From: Bacteroidota bacterium
GTDB taxonomy: Bacteria > Bacteroidota > Ignavibacteria > Ignavibacteriales > Ignavibacteriaceae
Assembly: GCA_021778375.1 (NCBI GenBank)
Contig: JAJYCM010000147.1
Span: forward strand, 1-6,776
Reading direction: 5' to 3'
DNA length: 6,776 bases
In this document: positions 1 through 6,743 of the stretch, in pieces
How positions within the stretch are numbered: position 1 is the first letter of the stretch
Layout: each line of letters opens with the position of its first letter
Program-made: the position numbers and the translations under genes
The notes under the pieces: generated by a model
Told to the model about the DNA's origin: nothing
Seen by the model: the letters and a program-made list of their open reading frames with translations, nothing else
Databases searched by the model: none

Positions 1-534
1 GCGAAGCGCGGTATAGTTGCTCTTGCAGTTGACCTTTACCGTGGGAAAGTTACTTCTAATTATAAGGAAGCTGCCGAGTTAAGCAGCACTCTTCCAAAAG
101 CAAGAGCCATAACTGACTTAAAATCTGCTTTTCAATATCTCGATAAATTGCCTCAAGTAAATAAAAGCAAGATAGGCTCGATTGGCTGGTGCTTTGGCGG
201 AGGCTATTCATTTCAAGCAGCATTAAATATCCCTGAGCTAAAAGCTTGCGTAGTTTGTTACGGCAGTCTGAATTATACTGGGAATTCATTAAAAGAAATT
301 CACTGCCCAATCCTTTGTGCCTTTGGCGATAGCGATAAAGTATTTCCGCCTAAAGTTGTAAATGATTTTGAGAATTCAGCAAAAGAAAATTCGTTAAACA
401 CCACCGTGAAATTTTATCCCGGTGGTCAACATGCTTTTATGAATCCTTATAACAAGACCGGATATAACAAATCTGATGCTGAAAAAGCGTGGAATGATAT
501 TTATTCTTTTCTCGACAAAAATCTTTTAAGATAA
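1..534 (+). CDS. Dienelactone hydrolase family protein (5'-truncated by window edge)
   Basis: This frame is open from base 1 and ends in TAA, giving the last 177 residues of an alpha/beta hydrolase; the true start lies upstream of the window. The nucleophile motif GWCFGGG puts Cys at fragment residue 64. The acid is the second Asp of FGDSDKVFPP (residue 112) and the base is His144 in GGQHAF. The spacings, 48 and 32 residues, match the Cys123-Asp171-His202 triad of Pseudomonas dienelactone hydrolase almost exactly, so the enzyme looks catalytically intact. About 60 N-terminal residues of the core fold, plus any signal peptide, are missing, so cellular location cannot be judged. The family hydrolyses dienelactones and other small esters or lactones; many members in bacteria without aromatic degradation have unknown substrates, and nothing nearby suggests a chlorocatechol pathway. 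It is separated from malQ by a terminator. The family call is firm; the substrate is unknown. Confidence 0.92.
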   Translation, partial: AKRGIVALAVDLYRGKVTSNYKEAAELSSTLPKARAITDLKSAFQYLDKLPQVNKSKIGSIGWCFGGGYSFQAALNIPELKACVVCYGSLNYTGNSLKEIHCPILCAFGDSDKVFPPKVVNDFENSAKENSLNTTVKFYPGGQHAFMNPYNKTGYNKSDAEKAWNDIYSFLDKNLLR

Positions 535-561
535 AATATTTCCCATGAAATAAAATTATAG

Positions 562-590
562 AAAGCGGCTCTTCAACAGAGCCGTTTTTT
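562..590 (+). terminator. Intrinsic terminator after the hydrolase gene
   Basis: A perfect 7-bp GC-rich stem (CGGCTCT at 566-572 with AGAGCCG at 578-584) has a 5-base loop TCAAC and is followed directly by six T. The stem can be extended by pairing the AAAG at 562-565 with the start of the T run (one G-T wobble). It lies 27 bases after the hydrolase stop codon and should end that transcript, making malQ the start of a separate unit. The reverse strand has no proper T run, so it looks one-directional. Confidence 0.9.
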
Positions 591-630
591 ATTTCGTGTA
601 ATCATTCCTATTTTTTGTTACTAAAAAAAT

Positions 631-634
631 GAGG
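631..634 (+). promoter_or_regulatory. Shine-Dalgarno GAGG that sets the malQ start at 641
   Basis: GAGG lies 6 bases before the ATG at 641. An in-frame ATG at 629 overlaps this motif and has only T/A-rich sequence with no ribosome-binding site ahead of it, so 641 is the better start. No convincing promoter was found in the 40 bases between the preceding terminator and this site. Confidence 0.65.
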
Positions 635-640
635 TTAAAA

Positions 641-2158
641 ATGAGATTTGAACGCGCTGCCGGGATATTACTCCACCCAACTTCTTTACCAGGGAAATTT
701 GGAATCGGAGATTTAGGAAATGAAGCATATAATTTCGTTAATTTTTTAGAAGCAGCTGGACAAAAGCTATGGCAAGTCTTTCCGCTTGGACCTACGGGTT
801 ACGGGGACTCGCCTTATCAATGTTTCTCGGCATTTGCAGGAAATCCGATTTTAGTCAGCCCGGAGAAGCTTTCTGAAGCCGGCTTCCTTGAGGAACATGA
901 CATTGAAAACATTCCTTATCAAAGCGATCATCAAATAGATTATGGCGATGTAATCAATTATAAAAGATTCATTTTGAAGAAGGCGTTTGAATCGTTTAAG
1001 AAAAACCCTAACGGTCAAGAAAATGAGTTTAATATCTTTTGTGAGTCCAACTCCGAATGGCTTGAAGATTTTTCTTTATTCATGGCAGCTAAAGATTTTC
1101 ACGGGGGACGGATATGGACAAGCTGGGATAAGGGCTTGGTTAAACGCGATGCCCGCTCTCTTAATTTATGGAAAGAAAAATTAGCTGACGATATTCTATA
1201 CCACAAATTTGTACAGTTCAATTTTTTCAGACAGTGGCTTAGCTTAAAAGAATACGCGAATGAAAAAGGTATAAAAATTATCGGCGACATGCCGATCTTT
1301 ATTGCATATGACAGTGCCGATCTTTGGGCAAATAGAAATCTTTTTACAGTTGATGAAGACGGAAACCTTGAAACTGTCGCTGGTGTTCCGCCTGATTATT
1401 TTAGTGCAACAGGACAGCTTTGGGGAAACCCGCTTTACCGTTGGAACGAAATGAAAAAAGATGATTTCCTCTGGTGGCGCAATAGAATGAAAAGCCTCCT
1501 AACGTTAGTCGATATTGTTCGCATTGATCATTTTCGGGGCTTCGAGGCTTACTGGGAAATTCCCGGTGATGCACTTACAGCAGAAACCGGAAAATGGGTC
1601 ATAGCTCCAGGGGAAAGGTTCTTTAGCACTCTAAAAAAATATTTGGGTGAACTTCCTATCATTGCCGAAGACCTTGGTGTCATTACGGACGCGGTTGTTG
1701 CTTTAAGAGATAAATTCGATTTTCCCGGTATTAAAATCCTCCAGTTTGCTTTTGGTACCGATATGGAAAGGAAATTTCTTCCTCATAATTTTAATTCTAA
1801 TTGTGTGGTTCATACCGGCTCGCATGATAATGATACTACTCGTGCCTATTTTGAAAAAGCAAAGAATGAAGAGAACGATATTTTTTCTCACACACAGAAA
1901 TATTTGGACTACTACGGAGACGATATTACTTTTCATTTAATAAGACTTGCGTATGCCTCAGTTGCCGATATGGCCATAATTCCCATGCAAGATATTCTTA
2001 GCCTTGGAGGCAATGCAAGAATGAATTTTCCCGGTACGCTTGGTGGTAACTGGACGTGGCGCTTTTCCTGGGATCAAATACCGTCAAACTTAGCCCAAAC
2101 TTACAAAGAAATGGCTAAGCTTTTCGATAGACCGCTAAAGAAAAAACTGGTCTCCTGA
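641..2158 (+). CDS. malQ: 4-alpha-glucanotransferase (amylomaltase, GH77)
   Basis: This is a 505-residue GH77 enzyme, close to the ~500 residues of the compact bacterial amylomaltases such as that of Thermus aquaticus. It transfers alpha-1,4-glucan segments between maltodextrins (disproportionation) in the cytoplasm, in maltose or glycogen metabolism. The catalytic residues are visible: nucleophile Asp296 in RIDHFRGF, acid/base Glu343 in IAEDLG, and Asp396 in GSHDNDTT. They sit within 1-3 positions of Asp293, Glu340 and Asp395 of the Thermus enzyme. Other family signatures are LLHPTSLPG near the N-terminus, TGYGDSPYQ, GDMPIFIAYDSADLWAN and the C-terminal MNFPGTLGGNWTWR. There is no extra N-terminal domain like that of the long E. 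coli MalQ. An ATG at 629 would add four residues, but the Shine-Dalgarno favours 641. The next gene starts four bases after the stop, suggesting an operon. No other glycogen or maltose gene is in the window. Confidence 0.97.
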   Translation: MRFERAAGILLHPTSLPGKFGIGDLGNEAYNFVNFLEAAGQKLWQVFPLGPTGYGDSPYQCFSAFAGNPILVSPEKLSEAGFLEEHDIENIPYQSDHQIDYGDVINYKRFILKKAFESFKKNPNGQENEFNIFCESNSEWLEDFSLFMAAKDFHGGRIWTSWDKGLVKRDARSLNLWKEKLADDILYHKFVQFNFFRQWLSLKEYANEKGIKIIGDMPIFIAYDSADLWANRNLFTVDEDGNLETVAGVPPDYFSATGQLWGNPLYRWNEMKKDDFLWWRNRMKSLLTLVDIVRIDHFRGFEAYWEIPGDALTAETGKWVIAPGERFFSTLKKYLGELPIIAEDLGVITDAVVALRDKFDFPGIKILQFAFGTDMERKFLPHNFNSNCVVHTGSHDNDTTRAYFEKAKNEENDIFSHTQKYLDYYGDDITFHLIRLAYASVADMAIIPMQDILSLGGNARMNFPGTLGGNWTWRFSWDQIPSNLAQTYKEMAKLFDRPLKKKLVS

Positions 2159-2162
2159 TTTT

Positions 2163-3302
2163 ATGTTCGGGAAAAACAATATAAGAAATACTGCTGCCGT
2201 AATACTTATTGCTTTCGTAAGCGGGTTATATTTTTTTAAGTACTCTGCTATTTATCTAAAATATCCCGTATTGTTAACCGGTTTATATTTGATAATCTTT
2301 TCCGTCGTATTGTTTTTTCTTAACAGGCTGAATGACAAAAGATTTATTTTCCTCAATCAGAAATTTACCATAGTATTTTCAAGCCTAATGGTATTCATTT
2401 CATTTCTTTGGATTACATTTCTTCCCCGCTTTGGAGAAGTCGGAAGGCTTCCGGCAATTGAGGATTGGATCAAAAGATTTTTTAACGGAAGTTTTCCCTA
2501 CAACTCACCCTTTACCCCGTCGGGATTTCCTGTTTTGTTTTTTTTATCAACCCCATTTTACCTTTTGAAAAACATCGGATACCTTGAAGTTATAGGACTC
2601 TCTTTGTTTTTAATCTCGGTTATTTATTTTTCAAATACTTTGAAGGAAAATCTATTCCGCATAATAATTTTACTATTGAGTCCGGTACTTTTTTATGGAT
2701 TTATCGTTCGCGATGAGCTTTTCTTTAACATGATGATTCCGTTAGTATTAATCTTCCTCATGGAAAAATTCTATGATCGCGATAATTACAATTACAAATT
2801 TGATTTGTTCGGAATCTTATTCGGACTTGCGCTTTCAACAAGGTCAGTCGTTGCTATTATTTATGCTGTCTACCTTGTATATCTCTTTAAATCCAACATT
2901 CCTAAAGGGATCAAATTCATTTTCCTTTTAGCTCTTGTTTTTTGGTTTACCTTACTACCGTTTTTTTTATGGGACCAAAACTCTTTCCTTACAAATGGAC
3001 CATTTGCAGTCCAATCCTATCTTTCATACCTGCCGTTTTGGAACGTCATTATCATTTTAGGAATAGCCATTTATCTTGGCTGGATTGCGTCAAATCTGAA
3101 TGAAGTTTTTTTTGCAGCCGGAATAATGCTTTTCCTCCCGGTCTTTCTATCCATGCTTTATAAAATATTTGAGGTTGGTTTTTATCAAGCCGTCGTAAAT
3201 GATGTTTTTGATCTTTCCTATTTTATTTTCTGCATACCGTTTTTGCTCTTATCGATACAAGAACAAAAGTCAATAAAATCTATAGGGAAAATACTCGCTT
3301 AA
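2163..3302 (+). CDS. Multi-pass membrane protein, GT-C glycosyltransferase-like
   Basis: I do not recognise this 379-residue protein as a named family. It is very hydrophobic, with about 10-12 likely membrane segments (roughly 10-28, 35-54, 68-88, 121-136, 141-157, 164-182, 187-201, 214-242, 250-269, 290-308, 315-333, 348-364). The layout recalls GT-C glycosyltransferases, which use polyprenyl-phosphate sugars on the outer face of the membrane. The first large loop (89-120) holds an acidic pair, Glu100-Asp101, and is followed by a Pro/Tyr-rich stretch (FPYNSPFTPSGFPVLF). A later charged RDE (183-185) precedes a helix, and GILFGLALSTRSVV (217-230) resembles the GxxxGLAxxTK segment common in that superfamily. 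It is shorter than most GT-C enzymes and lacks a C-terminal soluble domain. It begins four bases after malQ with no visible Shine-Dalgarno, so translation is probably coupled to malQ. Function by homology is tentative; a transporter or polymerase remains possible. Confidence 0.75.
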   Translation: MFGKNNIRNTAAVILIAFVSGLYFFKYSAIYLKYPVLLTGLYLIIFSVVLFFLNRLNDKRFIFLNQKFTIVFSSLMVFISFLWITFLPRFGEVGRLPAIEDWIKRFFNGSFPYNSPFTPSGFPVLFFLSTPFYLLKNIGYLEVIGLSLFLISVIYFSNTLKENLFRIIILLLSPVLFYGFIVRDELFFNMMIPLVLIFLMEKFYDRDNYNYKFDLFGILFGLALSTRSVVAIIYAVYLVYLFKSNIPKGIKFIFLLALVFWFTLLPFFLWDQNSFLTNGPFAVQSYLSYLPFWNVIIILGIAIYLGWIASNLNEVFFAAGIMLFLPVFLSMLYKIFEVGFYQAVVNDVFDLSYFIFCIPFLLLSIQEQKSIKSIGKILA

Positions 3303-3482
3303 TGTATTTTGGAAAACTAAATCTACTTATCGATGACAGAGTATCAGCTTATCAACCTTAGAAGAATGGCATTTAATTTCAAATACTTACAATATATTAC
3401 TTGACCTTTAACCGCAATCGTAATAGTTTCCTTATACATATCACATGATTTACATAGCGGATGGGAAACGTTAACCGGAGAT

Positions 3483-3507
3483 CCATTTCCGGTGAAGTGG
3501 TTTTTTT
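3483..3507 (+). terminator. Terminator-like hairpin, possibly an attenuator, ahead of the lipoprotein gene
   Basis: CCATTTC (3483-3489) pairs with GAAGTGG (3494-3500), seven pairs including one G-T wobble, around a 4-base loop CGGT, and is followed immediately by seven T. It is 180 bases after the membrane-protein stop and 60 bases before the lipoprotein start. It could end the malQ transcript or act within a leader of the lipoprotein gene. An alternative hairpin, ACCGGA (3474-3479) with TCCGGT (3488-3493), would take bases from the terminator's 5' arm and loop. The rest of the gap (3303-3555) shows no recognisable gene or known riboswitch; TTGACC at 3401 is a possible -35 but no good -10 follows it. 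Confidence 0.6.
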
Positions 3508-3557
3508 CATGTTCGTTGTTTGGTTAATTAATTTGTAAGCCTTAAACAAATAATTAT

Positions 3558-3562
3558 GGGAG
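3558..3562 (+). promoter_or_regulatory. Shine-Dalgarno GGGAG that sets the lipoprotein start at 3568
   Basis: GGGAG is placed 5 bases before the ATG at 3568. The in-frame ATG at 3556 overlaps this motif and has only AT-rich sequence before it. Starting at 3568 also gives a cleaner signal peptide (MKNSIRLL followed by a hydrophobic core). Confidence 0.65.
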
Positions 3563-3567
3563 TCTAT

Positions 3568-4248
3568 ATGAAAAATTCTATCCGCCTCTTGATCTTCTTT
3601 TTTATCTTTATTTCACTTCCAATTATTTTAGAAAGCTGCTCTTCAATCTACTCAGTTAAAGATTTCTCATCAAAAGAGAAATTATACCAGGACTTTAATA
3701 ATTCTGTCAATGATAAAAGTATTAACGTCAAATTTATAAACGACAGTTCTTTAACAATTAATAACGGAGCCGTAATTAAGAACGATACACTTTATACAAT
3801 AGGATACCGTTTAGATAAAAAGTACGGAAAAATCGCCTTGCCAGAAATTAAAAAGATAAATTACACCGGCAGCGATTATAAGTCGGCAACTCTTCTACTA
3901 AAAAATGATGAACAAATAAATGCCGGTGATATTAATATTGCTAACGACACAATGGAATATTCAGTAACAAAAAAAATATTAGTGCGGACTGAAGTTGCGC
4001 CTTTAGATAAAATAAAGGAAGCGAGTTATAAAAACCGGTGGCTTGGAATACCGCCAAGATTTCTTATAGGCACTGCCACAGGAGTAGTCCTAGGTTTTAT
4101 TATTGCAAGCGCAATAGATGATGGTACACAGGGCGGACAAAGCAGATCGGGCTATTTTTTTGTTGGTAGTCTTCCAATTGGTGCTTTAGTCGGTATCATT
4201 TGGGGCTGGATTGATGGCCATAACTATATATATCAATTTAATCGGTGA
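3568..4248 (+). CDS. Putative lipoprotein with duplicated module and glycine-rich hydrophobic tail
   Basis: This 226-residue protein is not one I recognise. It starts with a short basic segment and a hydrophobic core (residues 5-21), then LESC, where Cys24 would be the lipidated residue. Glu at -2 is unusual for a lipobox, so lipidation is likely but not certain. Residues about 52-155 look beta-rich and seem to hold two copies of one module: NDTLY at 72 and IKKINY at 94 recur as NDTMEY at 126 and IKEASY at 149. The C-terminal part has two glycine-spaced hydrophobic stretches (about 165-182 and 195-214) split by a short polar loop (DDGTQGGQSRSG), suggesting a membrane hairpin or glycine-zipper insertion in the envelope. 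It stands alone: a terminator-like hairpin lies upstream and the permease gene converges from the other side. No function can be assigned. The start at 3556 would add four residues. Confidence 0.8.
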   Translation: MKNSIRLLIFFFIFISLPIILESCSSIYSVKDFSSKEKLYQDFNNSVNDKSINVKFINDSSLTINNGAVIKNDTLYTIGYRLDKKYGKIALPEIKKINYTGSDYKSATLLLKNDEQINAGDINIANDTMEYSVTKKILVRTEVAPLDKIKEASYKNRWLGIPPRFLIGTATGVVLGFIIASAIDDGTQGGQSRSGYFFVGSLPIGALVGIIWGWIDGHNYIYQFNR

Positions 4249-4294
4249 GTAAAGTATTTACTATACATGTTTTGCTTAAAAGAATTTGACAATT

Positions 4295-5653
4295 TCAAAT
4301 TGAATTTAATTTCCGGACTAATTTAAAAGCCGGATAACTAAGTGCAAAAAATACCATCGCAAATAAAGCATTAAGCGGGTCACTAAATACATCTCCAATT
4401 AAAAATATCAATGAACCGGTGATAAAAATTAGTGGAGTCCAGGGATAGCCCCAAGCCTTTACGGGTCGAGGTAAATCCGGTTCCTTTTTCCTTAAATAAA
4501 ATAAAGAAGAAAATCCGGCAAAATAATTTACCACATAAAAAAAGGCTGACACTGCAATTAAAATCTCTAATGTGCCTGAAGCGATAAGTAAAATTACAAA
4601 TGCCGAGCTAACTAAAAGAGCAAAACGAGGTGAGCCATCTTTGCTGACAGTAGTAATTTTTGTAGTGAAAAGTTTATTCCGTCCTAAACCGAAAATTATT
4701 CTTGATGCAATTAGAAGAGCTGCATTTAAAATACTTATTAATGCTGCGATAGAAAGAATGGATATTATTTTCCCGCCATTGTTTCCGAACATCTTTATGG
4801 CTGCTGTGGTAGCAGGCGCTGTCGAAGAACCAAGCTCTGATACCGGGAGAACATATAACAAGCCTAAATTAACCAGGAGATAAATAGCGATGATTGCCAA
4901 AACTCCGCTTATAGCTGAACGGGAAAGGTTTTTGCCGGGGTCACGGTCCTCTTCCGTGAAATAAATAGCGCTGTACCAACCATCGTATGTGAAAATTATT
5001 GACTGTAATGCAATAACAAAGGCAGCGAACAAACCTGTCGGCAAATTTAATTTTGCAATTTCGCCATTAATGCTTGAAACCGCTGCAACATTCTTCCCGA
5101 AATAAAAGCAAGTAAACACTAAAGCCAGGAATGCGGTTACTTTTATTATACTTGTAATTTCCTGGGTTAGACTTCCGGATTTTAGTCCAAACCATTGAAG
5201 TGAAGTTAAAAGAAGAATAGATATAATTGCTATTTCTTTTATGCCTAAAAAACCGGAAGGAAAAAGAGAGATTGAAAATTCTCCGATTGCGATAGCGAAA
5301 GAAGCTACTGAAGCGGAAGTTGCTATCCAGTCACTCCAGCCTATTACAAAACCGGCGTAATCTCCAAAAGCCCGTCTGACAAAAACATACCACCCTCCTG
5401 CTTGAGGGATCATCGCTCCTAATTCAATTACGGAAACAGTTCCCAGAAGCGCATAGACTCCGCCTATAACCCAAGCAGCCATAATCAAATAAGAATTTCG
5501 TAACTGTGCAGCGACCATTCCCGGTGTTCTTAAAATGCCGACGCCGATAGTACCGCCAATAGTTATGGCAATTCCAAAGCCAACCCCTAAAAATTTTTTT
5601 AAGCTGCCTTTTTCGGGGTAAATATTTTCATTTATTCCATTTGAAGATTGCAT
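4295..5653 (-). CDS. APC superfamily amino-acid permease (LAT/YfnA-like)
   Basis: This 452-residue inner-membrane transporter has about 12 hydrophobic segments and the size usual for the amino acid-polyamine-organocation superfamily. The broken first helix shows the substrate-binding glycine motif GGTIGVGIL (33-41). The conserved ELGAMIPQAGGWYVF (77-91) is followed by FGDYAGFVIGWSDW (96-109). FTYDGWYSAIYFTEED (221-236) with DPGKNL and SRSAISG is the helix 6 region and the loop after it, as in L-type/YfnA/SteT-like carriers, and GRNKLF (334-339) with DGSPR is also typical. It probably imports or exchanges neutral amino acids, but the substrate cannot be read from sequence. The ATG at 5653 has no strong Shine-Dalgarno; the sequence before it is A/T-rich. 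It lies 112 bases downstream of pta in the same direction, with its own promoter-like sequence, and converges with the lipoprotein gene with a 46-base gap and no strong terminator. Confidence 0.93.
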   Translation of the reverse strand: MQSSNGINENIYPEKGSLKKFLGVGFGIAITIGGTIGVGILRTPGMVAAQLRNSYLIMAAWVIGGVYALLGTVSVIELGAMIPQAGGWYVFVRRAFGDYAGFVIGWSDWIATSASVASFAIAIGEFSISLFPSGFLGIKEIAIISILLLTSLQWFGLKSGSLTQEITSIIKVTAFLALVFTCFYFGKNVAAVSSINGEIAKLNLPTGLFAAFVIALQSIIFTYDGWYSAIYFTEEDRDPGKNLSRSAISGVLAIIAIYLLVNLGLLYVLPVSELGSSTAPATTAAIKMFGNNGGKIISILSIAALISILNAALLIASRIIFGLGRNKLFTTKITTVSKDGSPRFALLVSSAFVILLIASGTLEILIAVSAFFYVVNYFAGFSSLFYLRKKEPDLPRPVKAWGYPWTPLIFITGSLIFLIGDVFSDPLNALFAMVFFALSYPAFKLVRKLNSI

Positions 5654-5676
5654 TGAGAAATAGATTTAAAATAAAA

Positions 5677-5726
5677 TTGGATATATCCGCTTCCAAATCT
5701 TCTGATCGTGAAGTTAACATATCCAA
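5677..5726. repeat. Short inverted repeats around the permease promoter and leader
   Basis: TTGGATAT (5677-5684) and its exact reverse complement ATATCCAA (5719-5726) have centres 42 bases apart. The left copy also forms part of a perfect 10-bp palindrome, GGATATATCC (5679-5688). On the minus strand one arm overlaps the proposed -10 and the other lies in the 5' leader about 25-35 bases before the permease start. This could be a pair of repressor sites or a leader hairpin. The motifs are short and AT-rich, so chance is a real alternative. Confidence 0.35.
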
Positions 5727-5744
5727 AAAGTTTTAGTAAGTCAA
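5716..5744 (-). promoter_or_regulatory. Sigma-70-like promoter for the permease
   Basis: Read on the minus strand, TTGACT (5744-5739; 5 of 6 matches to TTGACA) is followed after exactly 17 bases by TATGTT (5721-5716; 4 of 6 matches to TATAAT). Transcription would begin near 5709, leaving a leader of about 55 bases before the ATG at 5653. It sits in the gap after pta, so the permease can be expressed without pta. If this organism uses a Bacteroidetes-type -33/-7 promoter instead, the match may be fortuitous. Confidence 0.5.
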
Positions 5745-5765
5745 TCTTGAAAGTTAATAAGTGAG

Positions 5766-6743
5766 TTAGCTCATCAAAATTGCAAATGCTGCAGTATTTA
5801 CAATATCATCAGCGCTGCAGCCGCGGCTAAGGTCAAAATATGGCTTTTTTAATCCCTGTATAAGCGGTCCAATTGCTTCGCATCCGCCTAAACGCTGTGC
5901 AATTTTATAACCAATATTCCCGGCGTTTAGATCCGGGAAGATAAGTACATTTGCGTGCCCTGCCACTTCGCTGCCGGGAGCTTTCTTTTTTCCGATTGAT
6001 TCGACAATTGCTGCGTCAAACTGAAGCTCACCGTCAATCATTAAATCTGTGCGTTTATTTTTTGCAATCTTGGTTGCTTCAATAACTTTCTCCACAGATT
6101 CATGTTGTGCGCTTCCTTTTGTTGAAAAAGAAAGCATCGCAACTACCGGGATTTCGCCGGTTAATTTATAATGATTATCAGCAGCAGATATGGCAATGTC
6201 GGCAAGTTGTTCTGCATTAGGATCTGGCACAACTCCGCAGTCGCTAAAAGTATAAGTTTTTTCCGGGAAAACCATTAAGAAAAAACTTGATACAATAGAA
6301 ATTCCATCAACCATTCCTATACATTGAATCCCAGCGCGCAAAACATCTGCTGTGGATGCAGTTGAACCGGCGACGCTGCCGTCTGCTATTCCCTCTTTTA
6401 CCATCATGGCGCCAAAAAACAAATCACGTCTCATTATTTCTCTGGCTTGCTCAATTGTTAATCCCTTTTTCTTTCTTAATTCGTAAAAAGTATTTGTATA
6501 AGAATCAAACATATCAGATTTTTGAGGATCGATAATTCTTACGTTGCTAAGATCGATATTAAGCTTTTTGATATCACTAAAAATTTTTTTTTCATTTCCA
6601 AGTGTAATTATTGAAGCTATATTTTGTTTTGTCAAGGTTTCGGCTGCTTTTAGCACCCGCTCATCATGAGATTCCGGCAGGACAATAGTTTTCTTCTTTT
6701 GAGATGCTTTTGATTTAATTGTAGTTAAAAAGTCATTTCCCAT
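5766..6743 (-). CDS. pta: Phosphate acetyltransferase (short form)
   Basis: This 325-residue cytoplasmic enzyme reversibly converts acetyl-CoA and phosphate to acetyl-phosphate and CoA, normally paired with acetate kinase. Its length matches the single-domain form (~330 residues); the N-terminal regulatory domains of the E. coli enzyme are absent. Signatures run through the protein: KTIVLPESHDERVLKAA (18-34), VAMLSFSTKGSA (201-212), DGELQFDAA (227-235), LIFPDLNAGNIGYKIAQRLGG (start 257), and DLSRGCSADDIV (294-305). Ser296, Arg297, Asp303 and Arg274 line up with Ser309, Arg310, Asp316 and Arg287 of the Methanosarcina thermophila enzyme. The related phosphate butyryltransferase is less likely given these motifs. 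The start is ATG at 6743, with a weak GGA six bases upstream (6752-6750) and no rival in-frame start nearby. Only 33 bases lie upstream in the window, so any acetate kinase gene would be outside. No terminator hairpin is evident after the stop. Confidence 0.97.
   Translation of the reverse strand: MGNDFLTTIKSKASQKKKTIVLPESHDERVLKAAETLTKQNIASIITLGNEKKIFSDIKKLNIDLSNVRIIDPQKSDMFDSYTNTFYELRKKKGLTIEQAREIMRRDLFFGAMMVKEGIADGSVAGSTASTADVLRAGIQCIGMVDGISIVSSFFLMVFPEKTYTFSDCGVVPDPNAEQLADIAISAADNHYKLTGEIPVVAMLSFSTKGSAQHESVEKVIEATKIAKNKRTDLMIDGELQFDAAIVESIGKKKAPGSEVAGHANVLIFPDLNAGNIGYKIAQRLGGCEAIGPLIQGLKKPYFDLSRGCSADDIVNTAAFAILMS

Noticed and set aside
56..310. 84-codon minus-strand open frame opposite the hydrolase gene
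   Set aside because: The other strand encodes the catalytic core of the hydrolase without interruption; the antisense product looks like random composition.
585..617. Possible Bacteroidetes-type -7 element (TA-TTT-TTTG at 609-617) for malQ
   Set aside because: The spacing inside the element is one base too long and there is no -33 TTTG at the expected distance.
987..1936. Several 60-77-codon open frames on both strands within malQ
   Set aside because: All overlap conserved GH77 sequence in other frames and show no start signals or protein features.
3302..3361. 19-codon open frame whose ATG overlaps the TAA of the membrane-protein gene (TAATG)
   Set aside because: It is too short and has no recognisable content; TAATG overlaps arise easily in AT-rich sequence.
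3401..3429. Possible promoter TTGACC with TAGTTT after 17 bases, ahead of the hairpin leader
   Set aside because: The -10 matches only three of six bases; not enough to list as a promoter.
4248..4302. AT-rich hairpins between the convergent genes (AGTAAA/TTTACT at 4248-4262, CAATTT/AAATTG at 4290-4302) as a bidirectional terminator
   Set aside because: The stems are weak, the loops very small, and no T run follows on either strand.
4572..4883. 103-codon plus-strand open frame inside the permease gene
   Set aside because: It is antisense to a clearly conserved transporter and its product has no recognisable features; it is a shadow of the permease reading frame.
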